From Acrocarpospora macrocephala (GTDB lineage Bacteria; Actinomycetota; Actinomycetes; Streptosporangiales; Streptosporangiaceae), in contig NZ_BLAE01000064.1 of the NCBI RefSeq assembly GCF_009687865.1, positions 1-64,000 of the forward strand: DNA of 64,000 nucleotides. Direction: 5' to 3'. Numbering within the stretch: the stretch's first letter is position 1; each line of letters begins with the position of its first letter. The notes beneath the pieces are model-generated. The model made no database searches, was not told the origin of the DNA, and saw only the letters and a list, made by a program, of their open reading frames with translations. Positions 8,139-17,400 of this stretch are shown here, piece by piece. The position numbers were made by a program, and so were the translations under genes.

Positions 8139-8668
8139 CTACCGTTCCGACGAGCGACCGGATCCGGAATCGACAGCCTCGGCGAGGCGGGCGGCGAGGA
8201 ACTCGCGTTCGGCCTGGTTGTCGGCGAGGTCCAACGCCGCGCGGTAGGCGACGGCGGCCTCGCGGGGGCGGCCGAGCCGGCGCGGGAGGTCGGCCCGGAT
8301 GGCCGGAAGGTAGTGGTAGGCGGCGAGCCGGTCATCGCGGGCCAGGGCGTCGACCTCCTCGAGGGCGGCCTGGAGACCGTGCACCATCGAGATGGCCACG
8401 GCCCGGTTGAGCGCGACGACCGGAGAAGGCCACACCTTCAGCAGTTCGTCGTAGAGCCACAGGATCTGGCGCCAGTCGGTCGCGGCGTAGTCGGCGGTGG
8501 TGGTGAGCCAGGCACCGGGCTTGCGGGGCACGCCGTCGCGCGCCCACGCCTCCAGCGCGGCGAGATAGGCGTCCTGGACGCATTCCTCGGCCAGGTCGAG
8601 ATCGCCGGCGACGCGCGCCGTCGCGGCGAGCACGAAGGCCCACTCGCGACGAGGGTGTTGCGCGTGTG
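8139..8668 (-). pseudogene. Decayed ECF sigma factor (ECF42-like) with internal deletion
   Basis: The frame contains a sigma2-like N-terminal part (REWAFVLAATARVAGDLDLAEECVQDAY ... GVPRKPGAWLTTTA). It then jumps directly to the C-terminal extension of the same family (DWRQILWLYDELLKVWPSPVVALNRAVA through FLAARLAEA). About 200 residues, including the rest of sigma2 and all of sigma4, are missing without a change of frame. No start codon is available before the first homologous residue. The truncated start and missing promoter-binding domain argue that it no longer makes a working sigma factor. A complete relative lies at 20.8-22 kb. Confidence 0.75.
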
Positions 8669-8692
8669 GCCTTTCAGGTGGGGCGGAATGCG

Positions 8693-9724
8693 CTACGGGG
8701 TGAGAACGATCTTTCCGGCGATAGTGCCGGATTCGGCCAGTCGCATGGCGTCGGCGACGCGGGTGAGCGGCAGTTGGGCGGCGATCTGGGCGGTGACGTC
8801 TCCGTGCTGGAGGGCGGTGAAGACCTGGGTGAGGTCGGCGCGTAGGCGGGCCCGGAACCGGTTCTTGGCCAGAGAGCGCCCGGCCCAGATGTTGAAGAAG
8901 TAGGCGCGGCGGCGGTTGGGCAGCGCGTTCCACAGCCATACCCGGCCGAGCAGCTTGAGTACGGGCCACTGCTTGGACCCCTCGTCATCCCGGGTGGAGG
9001 CGCTGCCGTAGGAGACGAGCGTGCCGCCGGGCGCGAGCAGGCGCCAGGAGTCGACGACGCCGCGGCCGCCGACGTGATCGAAGACGGCGTCCACCCCGCC
9101 GGGGGCGAGTTCGCGGACGCGTGCGGGGACGTTCTCGGTGCGGTAGTCGACCGGGATGACGCCGCGCTCGCGCAAGGCGTCGTGGTGGCGCGCGGACGCT
9201 GTGCCGATCACCTGCACGCCCGCGGCCTGCGCCAGCTGGACCAGGACCGAGCCCACGCCGCCGTTGGCGCCGTGCACCAGGATGGTCTGCCCGGCGCGGA
9301 TCCGTGCCTTGCGGTGCAGCATCTGCCAGGCGGTGATGCCGTTGACCACCATGGTCTCCGCCTCCGCCGGGCCGATCCCGTGGGGAACCTCCACCACGTC
9401 GGCCGCGTCGACGAGTACGTGGCTGGCCCAGCCGCCGACCTTGACCAGCGCGGCCACCCGCGTGCCGGCCAGGCTGGGTTCGACACCCGCACCGGTCGCC
9501 AGCACCGTGCCGACCAGGTCGTAGCCGGGCACGAACGGGAACGGCGGCTGGTCGTAGTAACGGCCGCGGCGCATCTGCTGTTCGGCGAAGGAGACCCCGG
9601 TCGCCTCCATCCGGATCAGGACCTGGCCAGGGCCGGGGTTGGGGACGGCTCCGTGCCGGATCTCCAGGCCTTCCGGCTCCACCTTGCCCGGCAGGACGAC
9701 CTCGACGAGTCCCTCGGTGTTCAT
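8693..9724 (-). CDS. Medium-chain dehydrogenase/quinone oxidoreductase
   Basis: A 343-residue NADPH-dependent oxidoreductase of the zinc-independent quinone reductase type. An N-terminal GroES-like domain (PGPGQVLIRMEATGVSFAEQQMRRG) is followed by a Rossmann domain with VHGANGGVGSVLVQLAQAAG. The zinc-binding Cys set of alcohol dehydrogenases is absent. I chose the ATG at 9724 because GGAGG lies 5 bp upstream. It diverges from a TetR gene over a promoter with a 17-bp palindrome, so TetR control is likely. The substrate is probably a quinone or enone. Confidence 0.87.
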   Translation of the reverse strand: MNTEGLVEVVLPGKVEPEGLEIRHGAVPNPGPGQVLIRMEATGVSFAEQQMRRGRYYDQPPFPFVPGYDLVGTVLATGAGVEPSLAGTRVAALVKVGGWASHVLVDAADVVEVPHGIGPAEAETMVVNGITAWQMLHRKARIRAGQTILVHGANGGVGSVLVQLAQAAGVQVIGTASARHHDALRERGVIPVDYRTENVPARVRELAPGGVDAVFDHVGGRGVVDSWRLLAPGGTLVSYGSASTRDDEGSKQWPVLKLLGRVWLWNALPNRRRAYFFNIWAGRSLAKNRFRARLRADLTQVFTALQHGDVTAQIAAQLPLTRVADAMRLAESGTIAGKIVLTP

Positions 9725-9769
9725 GACGACCTCCACTGCGCTGCGCGTTGAGTTATGAGCTTTCACGTT

Positions 9770-9786
9770 CGTTAGAAGTTGTAACG
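9770..9786. promoter_or_regulatory. Candidate TetR operator
   Basis: A 17-bp near-perfect palindrome with arms CGTTA and TAACG and symmetric inner AA/TT. It lies 45 bp upstream of the oxidoreductase start and 91 bp upstream of the divergent TetR gene. Size and placement fit a TetR-family operator. Confidence 0.5.
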
Positions 9787-9876
9787 CACGGAGGTGGAGA
9801 GTGTCAATAAGTTTCGTGATAGCCTCTAACTAAATCTTGAAGATGTAGCCGCCCAGGTGCGGGAAGGTGGCAGGTC

Positions 9877-10524
9877 ATGGCGGAAACAGACACCACGTCC
9901 CCGCGCGAGCGCTACCGCGCTCAGGTGCGTACGGAGATCAAGGACCGCGCATGGGAGCAGATCGCCACGGCGGGGGCGTCCGCGCTCTCCCTCAACGCGA
10001 TCGCCAAGCAGATGGGCATGAGCGGACCCGCGCTCTACCGGTACTTCGCCAGCCGTGACGAGCTGATCACCGAGCTCATCAGGGACGCGTACCGAAGTCT
10101 GGCCGACACCTTCCGCGCAGCCTGGGGGTCCGGCTCGGACCACGCCGCGCTGGCGCACGCACTGCGCGAGTGGGCGCTTGACGACCCCCAGCGATACTTC
10201 CTCATCTACGGCACACCCGTTCCCGGCTACCACGCGCCCGACGACGTCACCGCGATCGCGGCCGAGATCATGACGATCTTGCTCGACGCCTGCGCCGCGC
10301 TGCCCGCCGACGGCCCCGCGACGCCGTTCGACGCGCACCTCGAAGGCCACCGGCAGTGGGCGGGCGACCACCCCGCCCCGCCTGAGGCCCTTCGCCGGGC
10401 CCTGGCCTTCTGGACCCGGCTGCATGGCGTCCTGTCCCTGGAGCTCGCCGGCCACTTCACCGGAATGAGATTCGACCCCGCGCTGCTCTTCACCGCCGAA
10501 TTGGACGACCTGCTGGCGCACTGA
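9877..10524 (+). CDS. TetR/AcrR family transcriptional regulator
   Basis: A 215-residue repressor. The N-terminal helix-turn-helix (ASALSLNAIAKQMGMSGPALYRYFASRDELITELI) lies at about residues 30-65. The C-terminal ligand domain has YGTPVPGYHAP and LEGHRQWAGDHP, typical of the TetR C-terminal WHG/TetR_C_13-like group. It is divergent from the quinone oxidoreductase gene and probably represses it until an electrophilic ligand binds. Confidence 0.88.
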   Translation: MAETDTTSPRERYRAQVRTEIKDRAWEQIATAGASALSLNAIAKQMGMSGPALYRYFASRDELITELIRDAYRSLADTFRAAWGSGSDHAALAHALREWALDDPQRYFLIYGTPVPGYHAPDDVTAIAAEIMTILLDACAALPADGPATPFDAHLEGHRQWAGDHPAPPEALRRALAFWTRLHGVLSLELAGHFTGMRFDPALLFTAELDDLLAH

Positions 10525-10595
10525 CCGGCCGGACAGCAAGGCACGACGTCACCTCAGCGCCCCTGTGCAGGTCAGGGTTGCGATCGCCGGACGGC

Positions 10596-11006
10596 TCAGC
10601 GCAGTTCCTGGATGCGGATCAGGTTGCCCGCGGGATCGCGGACGGCGCAGTCGCGAATCCCCCACGGCTGCTCGGTCGGCTCCTGGACGACCTCGGCGTC
10701 GCCGGCCTGAAGCCGCGCGAAGGCGGCGTCGAGGTCGGTGGTGGCCAGGACGATGCCGGCGTAGGTGCCCTTGGCCATCATCTCGATGATGGTGCGGCGT
10801 TCGTCGTCGGTGACACCGGGGTCGATGACCGGCGGCTCCAGGACGATGGACGTGCTGGTCTGGTCGGCGGGACCGACCGTGATCCAGCGCATCCCGTCGT
10901 ATCCGACATCGCTGCGGACCTCGAAGCCGAGGGTGTCGCGGTAGAAGGCCAGGGATGCGTCCGGATCGTCGTGCGGGAGGAAGCTCGCGTGAATGGTGAT
11001 GTCCAT
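10596..11006 (-). CDS. VOC family (glyoxalase-like) protein
   Basis: A 136-residue single-subunit VOC protein. The pattern ASLAFYRDTLGFEVRSDV near residue 20 and the C-terminal RDCAVRDPAGNLIRIQEL are typical. I set the start at MDITIHASF, after which the family alignment begins. It stands alone between the TetR gene and a non-coding stretch. It may bind or isomerise a small metabolite or act as an antibiotic-binding protein; there is no decisive context. Confidence 0.82.
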   Translation of the reverse strand: MDITIHASFLPHDDPDASLAFYRDTLGFEVRSDVGYDGMRWITVGPADQTSTSIVLEPPVIDPGVTDDERRTIIEMMAKGTYAGIVLATTDLDAAFARLQAGDAEVVQEPTEQPWGIRDCAVRDPAGNLIRIQELR

Positions 11007-11375
11007 GGCGGTCACGCTAGGTGCGGCTCGGTAAGCGGCGCTTCTCGATTCCTGACCGGTCTGGCCACCTGTTTCGTGACACACGTCAGGATCCCCGCCA
11101 TCGCGCGCTCGATGCGCCGTGTGATCAGGTCGGTAAATCCTTTCTGAATGTTGCAGGAGGGAACGCGACCTGAAATTGTCAGCGAACTACGCGCCTGACG
11201 GGCATTTCGGCTTGATTTCCGGCATGCCGGACTCCGGACGTGCGCAATCGTCATTTTAGGCGAAAGTCCTCGGTGACGGTTTCGGACTGACTGAAATGTC
11301 CTGATATTGACCGTCGTCCAGGAAGGTGGCTGGATTCGCGGTGGATGAATGTCGGACGCGTAGAAAGGGACCTCG
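11007..11375. other. Non-coding stretch
   Basis: This 369-bp gap has no frame resembling a protein on either strand. Its right half is less GC-rich than the flanks and probably holds the promoter of the secreted-protein gene. No convincing inverted repeat longer than about 7 bp was seen. Confidence 0.4.
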
Positions 11376-11858
11376 ATGTTCGCTGGGAAATTGGCGCGAC
11401 GGGCGCTGGCGCTCGGTTCGGCGCTGGTCACGACCGGCGCGGCGATCGTCGCCTTCCAACAGCCGGCCGCCGCCGTCAACGTCACGCTGCAGGCCACGGT
11501 TGACTGCACCTCATCCAACTATTCGGGGAACACCAGCGACTGGTACCCCAACACCCTGGCGGTCGTCACCTCACCGCCGTCCACGTCGACGCCGGTGCCC
11601 AACGGCAGCCTGGTCGCGAATCCGGCCAACCACTCCTACCAGTTCTCTCAGGCGTTGCCGAGCGGAGCCACGTCGGTGACGATCAACGCCAAGTGCAGCA
11701 GCGGGCACCAGTACGACCTCTACGGCGTGTCGAACGGCAGCGCCAGCATCCCGGCCGGGTACACGACCGTCACCGCCAGCTGGGCCTGCGCCGCCTGGCA
11801 GGTCTACCCCGGGCCGTATGTCACCAACTGCTCCCTGCAGTCGGTCTCGTACAGCTGA
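11376..11858 (+). CDS. Small secreted protein of unknown function
   Basis: A 160-residue exported protein. The N-terminus is basic (MFAGKLARRAL), followed by a hydrophobic stretch and a likely signal peptidase site after AAA near residue 33. The mature part is rich in Ser, Thr, Asn and Tyr and contains four cysteines (DCTSS, KCSSG, WACAAW, NCSLQ), enough for two disulfides. The composition suggests a beta-rich extracellular domain. I do not recognise the family. Confidence 0.7.
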   Translation: MFAGKLARRALALGSALVTTGAAIVAFQQPAAAVNVTLQATVDCTSSNYSGNTSDWYPNTLAVVTSPPSTSTPVPNGSLVANPANHSYQFSQALPSGATSVTINAKCSSGHQYDLYGVSNGSASIPAGYTTVTASWACAAWQVYPGPYVTNCSLQSVSYS

Positions 11859-11890
11859 CCACCTGGTACGGCGTCGCTTTTCCGCAAGGC

Positions 11891-13231
11891 TTACTGAGGC
11901 CGGATGTTGTGGTTGCGGGCGAACAGATTGTCAGGGTCGTACTGACGCTTGACCGCCGCGAGCCGCTTGTAGGTCTGCGTTGGATAGATCGCGGCAATGT
12001 CCTCCTCGGTGGCAGAAGTGAGGAAGTTGGCGTAGACGCCGTTGACGTGAGGTGCGAGTCTCGCCCAGATCGTTTCCAGCGCGGGCCGAGCGGCCTCGAC
12101 GACCGGCTGCGGACCCGCGATGGTGGTCACGAACATCAACTCCGCCTGGCGATGCGCGTAGGCGGTGGCATCGTGCGGGACTCGGGAAACCGCACCGCCG
12201 ACGCTGCGAACGGCGATGAACGGTGACCCCTCCGATGCCCCGACCTCAGCGAGGATCTGAAGGACCTCGGGCACGGATTCCTTGTCGGCGAATGCGCTTC
12301 GGGTGACCAGGTGGATGCCCGGCGGCGGGGTGGCGCCGTCCACGAGCGTGTCGGCATAGGGTTTCAGCGCGATATCGTCGCCGATCACTGTGCCGAGCCG
12401 GCGGATCGGGTCGATGGCCTGGGCCGCGAGTTCCGGGTCATCGCCGTCGAAGGCGACGTGGATCTCGACCGGCGCTTCGGGCCCGCCGGCGAAGGGATTG
12501 GCGAAGTTCGCGACGGAGGTGAGCTCCTCGGGGGCGGTGCGGAGGTAGTCCGCCCAGCCCTGGAGCACCTCGGCCGCCGCCGACGCCGGGAAGGCGATCT
12601 TGCCGTAGAAGACGTCTGTCGTCGGGTGTGCCGCGAACTCGAAGGCGGTCACGATCCCGAAATTGCCGCCGCCACCGCGAATCGCCCAGAACAGCTCCGG
12701 GTTCTCCCCCGCGCTCGCATGCACGACCTCTCCGCTGGCGGTGACCACCTCGGCGGCGACCACGTTGTCCAACGCGAGGCCGTACTTCCTGACTTTCCAG
12801 CCGATGCCACCGGTCAACGTCAGCCCACCGACACCGACGCCCTTGGTGTCACCTGAGGAGATCGCGAGTCCATTCGGGGCCAGGACGGCCGCGACCTGAC
12901 CCCAGGTGGCGCCGCCGCCGATCCGTACGTGGTGACGTTCCTTGTCGATGATCTCGACGTTCGCGAGCTCGCTGAGGTCGATCACGACGCCGTCGTCGTT
13001 GGTGCCGAAGCCCGAAAAACCGTGGCCGCCGCCTCGCACGGACAGCACAAGCCCTGCGCCGGCAGCGAATCTGATACCTGCTTGCACGTCCCCGACGCTC
13101 TTGGGCCGCAGCACATAGGCCGGACTACCCGAAGCCAATACCGAGCGGCTGGCCGATGCGTACTCCGCCGCTCCCGGTTCGATGATGTCGCCGGCGAAGT
13201 CGCGGCGAAGGGTTTCAAGCGCTGAGCTCAT
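11891..13231 (-). CDS. FAD-binding oxidoreductase, BBE (berberine-bridge) type
   Basis: A 446-residue flavoprotein oxidase. The PP-loop FAD domain includes LSVRGGGHGFSGFG, with the His that commonly bonds covalently to FAD, and GGATWGQVAAVL. At the site of the second covalent attachment (a Cys in bicovalent enzymes) it reads GGIGWKVRKYGL, so only mono-covalent FAD is expected. The BBE tail ends YDPDNLFARNHNIRP. The start ATG has GAGGAA 5 bp upstream. It is divergent from an ECF41 sigma gene; ECF41 sigma factors are usually genomically linked to an oxidoreductase-type partner, so this is the probable target. Confidence 0.88.
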   Translation of the reverse strand: MSSALETLRRDFAGDIIEPGAAEYASASRSVLASGSPAYVLRPKSVGDVQAGIRFAAGAGLVLSVRGGGHGFSGFGTNDDGVVIDLSELANVEIIDKERHHVRIGGGATWGQVAAVLAPNGLAISSGDTKGVGVGGLTLTGGIGWKVRKYGLALDNVVAAEVVTASGEVVHASAGENPELFWAIRGGGGNFGIVTAFEFAAHPTTDVFYGKIAFPASAAAEVLQGWADYLRTAPEELTSVANFANPFAGGPEAPVEIHVAFDGDDPELAAQAIDPIRRLGTVIGDDIALKPYADTLVDGATPPPGIHLVTRSAFADKESVPEVLQILAEVGASEGSPFIAVRSVGGAVSRVPHDATAYAHRQAELMFVTTIAGPQPVVEAARPALETIWARLAPHVNGVYANFLTSATEEDIAAIYPTQTYKRLAAVKRQYDPDNLFARNHNIRPQ

Positions 13232-13302
13232 GACGTTCCTCACTCGTGGTGTCCTGACGAGCAAGAGATCCCGGCGACCCGATCCTTGTGACAGCGCGGG
13301 TG

Positions 13303-13343
13303 TGTGACGTGCATCACGTCACAAAGCGGTGAGGACCGGCGTC
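13303..13343 (+). promoter_or_regulatory. ECF41 promoter and perfect 21-bp palindrome
   Basis: A perfect palindrome with arms TGTGACGTG and CACGTCACA around CAT lies at 13303-13323. Its right half provides CGTCACA, followed by exactly 16 bp and CGTC (13340-13343). As I recall, the ECF41 consensus is TGTCACA-N16-CGTC, so this is a one-mismatch match placed 42 bp before the sigma gene start. Autoregulation is therefore likely. The palindrome may also bind another regulator shared with the divergent oxidoreductase. Confidence 0.65.
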
Positions 13344-13385
13344 ATATGCATGGCACGGTCGAGAACGAACAGGCAGGAACCAGCG

Positions 13386-14300
13386 ATGAGCGAACGCGGC
13401 GAGCAACCGACGGACACAGCTCGTGGCAGCCGCATTGACTCGGCTACCGAGGCGTTCGTCGCTCACCGCAACCTGCTGTTCACGGTCGCGTACGAGATGC
13501 TTGGCTCGGCCGCCGACGCCGAGGACGTCCTGCAGGAAGCATGGTTGCTGTGGGCGGGCGTCGACCTCGACACGGTACGGGATCAGCGTGCCTACCTGGT
13601 CCGGATCACCACCCGCCAGGCGCTGAAACGGCTGCGTACGCTCGGCCGGCGCAAGGAATCCTACGTCGGCCCCTGGTTGCCCGAGCCGCTGCTGACCGCG
13701 CCCGACGTGGCCGAGGACGTCGAGCTGGCCGACAGCGTATCGATGGCGATGCTGCTGGTGCTGGAGACGCTCACCCCGACCGAGCGGGCGGTGTTCGTGC
13801 TGCGCGAGGTATTCGAGCTGGCCTACGACGAGATCGCCGAAGCCGTCGACAAGAGCCCGGCCGCGGTCCGCCAGATCGCCCACCGGGCACGGGCCCACGT
13901 CGCCGCGCGCCGACCCCGCGGGGTCGTTTCTCCGGTCGAGGCCCGCGGCGCGCTCAAGGCGTTCCAGTGGGCGGTCGAAACGGGTGATCTGCAACGCCTG
14001 CTCGACATCCTCGCGCCGGACGTCGTCCTCCTGGCGGACGGCGGCGGACTCAAGCCGGCCGCGCTGGCGCCCGTCGTGGGGGCCGACCAGGTGGCTCGCG
14101 TGCTGCGCTGGATCTCCCCCGCGGCGTCGCTGCAGCCGGCCCAGGTCAACGGCCAGCCGGCGCTGATCGTCCGGCTCGACGGCGACATCGAAACCGTCGT
14201 GACGGTGCGCATCGACGACGGCCTCATCACCGGGCTCTACGCCGTACGCAATCCCGAGAAGCTGTCACATATGGAGCGGGAGACGACCGTGAGCCGCTGA
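13386..14300 (+). CDS. RNA polymerase sigma factor, ECF41 group with C-terminal SnoaL-like domain
   Basis: A 304-residue alternative sigma factor. Sigma2 includes AYEMLGSAADAEDVLQEAWLLW. The linker has the group-specific WLPEPL motif near residue 100. Sigma4 covers LTPTERAVFVLREVFELAYDEIAEAVDKSPAAVRQIAHRAR. The C-terminal 100 residues form a SnoaL-like domain and contain NPEKL near residue 290, a close match to the conserved NPDKL motif. ECF41 proteins lack a separate anti-sigma factor; the C-terminal domain controls activity. The ATG at 13386 has AGGAA upstream. Probable targets are itself and the divergent flavoprotein. Confidence 0.9.
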   Translation: MSERGEQPTDTARGSRIDSATEAFVAHRNLLFTVAYEMLGSAADAEDVLQEAWLLWAGVDLDTVRDQRAYLVRITTRQALKRLRTLGRRKESYVGPWLPEPLLTAPDVAEDVELADSVSMAMLLVLETLTPTERAVFVLREVFELAYDEIAEAVDKSPAAVRQIAHRARAHVAARRPRGVVSPVEARGALKAFQWAVETGDLQRLLDILAPDVVLLADGGGLKPAALAPVVGADQVARVLRWISPAASLQPAQVNGQPALIVRLDGDIETVVTVRIDDGLITGLYAVRNPEKLSHMERETTVSR

Positions 14301-14319
14301 GCCCGAGGCTCTGCCAGCA

Positions 14320-14351
14320 AGTGGAAAGGGGAGGACCCGCTCCTTTCCACT
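14320..14351 (+). terminator. Hairpin terminator after ECF41 gene
   Basis: Arms AGTGGAAAGG and CCTTTCCACT form a perfect 10-bp stem with a 12-base loop, 20 bp after the sigma gene stop. There is no long U tract, as is usual in actinobacteria. It would insulate the following rifamycin-type element from read-through. Confidence 0.6.
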
Positions 14352-14371
14352 CTCAACGTATAGCGCACCGG

Positions 14372-14390
14372 GGGGCTTGCGGCAAGGCCC
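14372..14390 (+). promoter_or_regulatory. 19-bp inverted repeat resembling the rifamycin-associated element (RAE)
   Basis: The 19-mer GGGGCTTGCGGCAAGGCCC has two 9-base arms around one central base, with 8 of 9 pairs symmetric. It lies 57 bp upstream of the glycosyltransferase-helicase start. Length, dyad symmetry and position agree with the RAE described upstream of actinobacterial rifamycin-inactivating genes. I recall the class but have not verified the exact consensus. A TATAGC-like -10 lies just before it, so it could act as an operator or activator site. Confidence 0.65.
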
Positions 14391-14447
14391 GGGTCATGCC
14401 GCAGAATCGCTGGCCGAGGCCAGAACCTGCGGAAATGGGGATGCGAC

Positions 14448-17400
14448 GTGCGGGTGTTGTTGTCGACGTACGGGTCGCGCGGGGACGTCGAACCGATGGT
14501 GGGACTCGCGGTGCGGTTGCGGGAACTCGGCGCGGAGGTGCGGGTGTGCGCGCCGCCGGACGAGGAGTTCGCGCAGCGGCTGGCCGGTGCCGGCGTGCCG
14601 CTGGTGCCGGTCGGCCAGTCGGCGCGCGCGCTGACGAACGCGGCGCCGCCGCCGTCATCCATGCCCCGGCGCGCGGCCGAGTTGATCGCCAGCCAGTTCG
14701 ACGCGGTCACCGCGGCGGCCGAGGGATGCGATGTGCTGGTGGCGACCGGCATGATGCCGGCCGCGGCCGGCGCGCGGTCGGTGGCCGAGAAACTGGGCAT
14801 CCGCTCCGTGTCCGTGACCTTCCAGCAGCTCACCCTGCCGTCGCCGTACCGCCCGCCGCTGGCGTATCCGGGCCGGCCGTTCCCGCCGGAGGTGACCGAC
14901 AACCGGGTGCTGTGGGACCTGGACGCCCACAGCATCAACACGCTGTTCGGTGCGGCGCTCAACACGAACCGGGCATCGATCGGCCTGCCACCGGTGGGCA
15001 ACGTCCGCGACTACGTCATCGGCGACCGGCCGTGGCTGGCGACGGACCCGATCCTGGATCCGTGGCAGAAGACTCCGGACCTCGACGTCGTCCAGACCGG
15101 CGCGTGGATCCTGCCCGACGTTCGCCCGCTCCCGGCCGAGCTGGTGGCATTCCTGGACGCCGGCACGCCACCGGTGTACGTGGGCTTCGGCAGCATGCCC
15201 GTACGGACATCGACGGACGTCGCCCAGGTGGCCATCGAGGCGATCCGAGCGCAGGGCCGCCGCGCGGTGGTGGCCCGCGGCTGGGCCGACCTGGCCCTGA
15301 TCGACGACCGGGACGACTGCTTCGCCGTCGGCGAGGTCAACCAGCAGGCGCTGTTCGGCCGGGTGGCCGCCGTCGTGCACCACGGCGGCGCGGGCACGAC
15401 GACGACCGCCGCCCGGGCCGGCGCGCCTCAGGTGGTGGTACCCCAGCTGGCGGACCAGCCTTATTGGGCCGGCCGGGTGGCCAAGCTGGGCATCGGCACG
15501 GCACACGACGGCCCGACTCCGACCACCGAATCCCTGTCAGCCGCGCTCACGACGGCGCTGACCCCCGAGACCCGCGCGCGAGCGACCGCGGTGGCCGCCG
15601 CGATCCGCACCGACGGGGCGACGGTGGCCGCGAAGCTGCTGCTCGACGCGGTCAATGTCCGCGTGAACCACGCGAGATCGTCGAGCCGGATCGGAGCTGA
15701 TGTCGTGGAACCCTTGACTACCAGCGCGTTCGACCTACCCGACCACCTCTCCCCCAAGGCCGACCCGGCGCTGATCGCCGGCGACGAGCAGCACTTCGCG
15801 GCCATCGCGGAGAGCCTCGAGCAGTCGATCACCGACCTGTCCGGCCGCCTCGATGCCGAGCGCAAGGCGCCCGGCGGCAAAGGCCGGCAGGCGCTGGACC
15901 GTGACCTGGAGGTCCACCGGCTGACCGCTCGCCTGCGCGCCCTGCGTCGCTTCGGCCTGGACCTGTGCCTCGGACACATGGTCAACGCGGACGACCCCGA
16001 ACCCGTGTACGTCGGACGGCTTGGCCTCACCGACAGCGCGGGCCGCCGGCTGCTGCTCGACTGGCGCTCCCCCGCGGCCGAGCCGTTCTTCGGAGCCACC
16101 CACGCCAACCCGATGGGCCTGGCAAGCCGCCGCAGATATCGCTGGACCCGCGGCCGGATCAGCGACTACTGGGACGAGGTGTTCACCCCGGAGGGGCTGG
16201 TCGGGCACGCCGCGCTCGATGACCAGTCCGCCTTCATCGCCAGCCTGGGCGGCAACCGGTCGGCACGGATGCGCGACGTGCTCGGCACCATCCAGGCCGA
16301 CCAGGACGCCATCATCCGCGCGGGATCCCGCGGCGCTCTCGTCGTCGACGGCGGTCCGGGCACGGGGAAGACCGTCGTCGCGCTGCACCGCTCCGCCTAC
16401 CTGCTCTACTCCGACCCTCGCCTCGGTCACCGCCGGGGCGGCGTGCTGTTCGTCGGTCCGCACCAGCCGTACCTGGCCTACGTCGCCGACGTACTCCCCA
16501 GCCTGGGAGAGGAAGGCGTGCAGACCTGCACCCTGCGGGACCTCGTCGCCGAGGGAGCCGCGGCGGCGATCGAGACCGACCCGGACGTGGCCCTCCTGAA
16601 GTCGTCGGCGAGCCTGGTGAAGGCGATCGAGCCGGCCGTCAGGTTCTACGAGAACCCGCCTGCCAAGGGGATGACGGTCACGACCCCCTGGTCCGACATC
16701 TGGCTGAGCGCCGACGATTGGGCCGAGGCCTTTGACGCACCAGAACCCGGTACGCCGCACAACGAGGCGCGCGACCAGATCTGGGAGGAGCTGCTCACGA
16801 TCCTGATGGACAAGCACGACGGCGAGGCGTCGGCTGACCTGCTCCGCAAATCGCTGCTGCGGGACAGGGAGTTGCTCACGACTTTCAACCGGGCGTGGCC
16901 GCTGATCGAGGCGGCCGACCTCGTCGGAGATCTGTGGTCGGTGCCCGCCTACCTGCGGATGTGCGCTCCCTGGCTCAGCCCGGACGACGTTCGGGCGCTG
17001 CAACGCGAGGACGCTCAGGCCTGGACGGTGTCCGACCTGCCGCTTCTGGACGTGGCACGGCAGCGGCTCGGCGACCCCGAGGCGTCGCGACGTAAGCGCT
17101 GGCACGACGCCGCAGTCGCCGCCGAACGCGAGCACCGGGCCAGGGTGACCGAGATCCTGATCGAGGCGGATGACGACGGTGAAGGTCTGGTGACGATGCT
17201 GCGCGGACAGGACCTGCAGGACACCCTGATCGACGGGACTCCGCCGCCTGGCACCGACCCGGACCTGCTCGCCGGCCCGTTCGCGCACATCGTCGTGGAC
17301 GAGGCTCAGGAACTGACCGACGCGGAGTGGCAGATGTTACTGGTCCGCTGCCCGTCCCGGAGCTTCACCATCGTCGGGGACCGCGCCCAGGCCAGGCACG

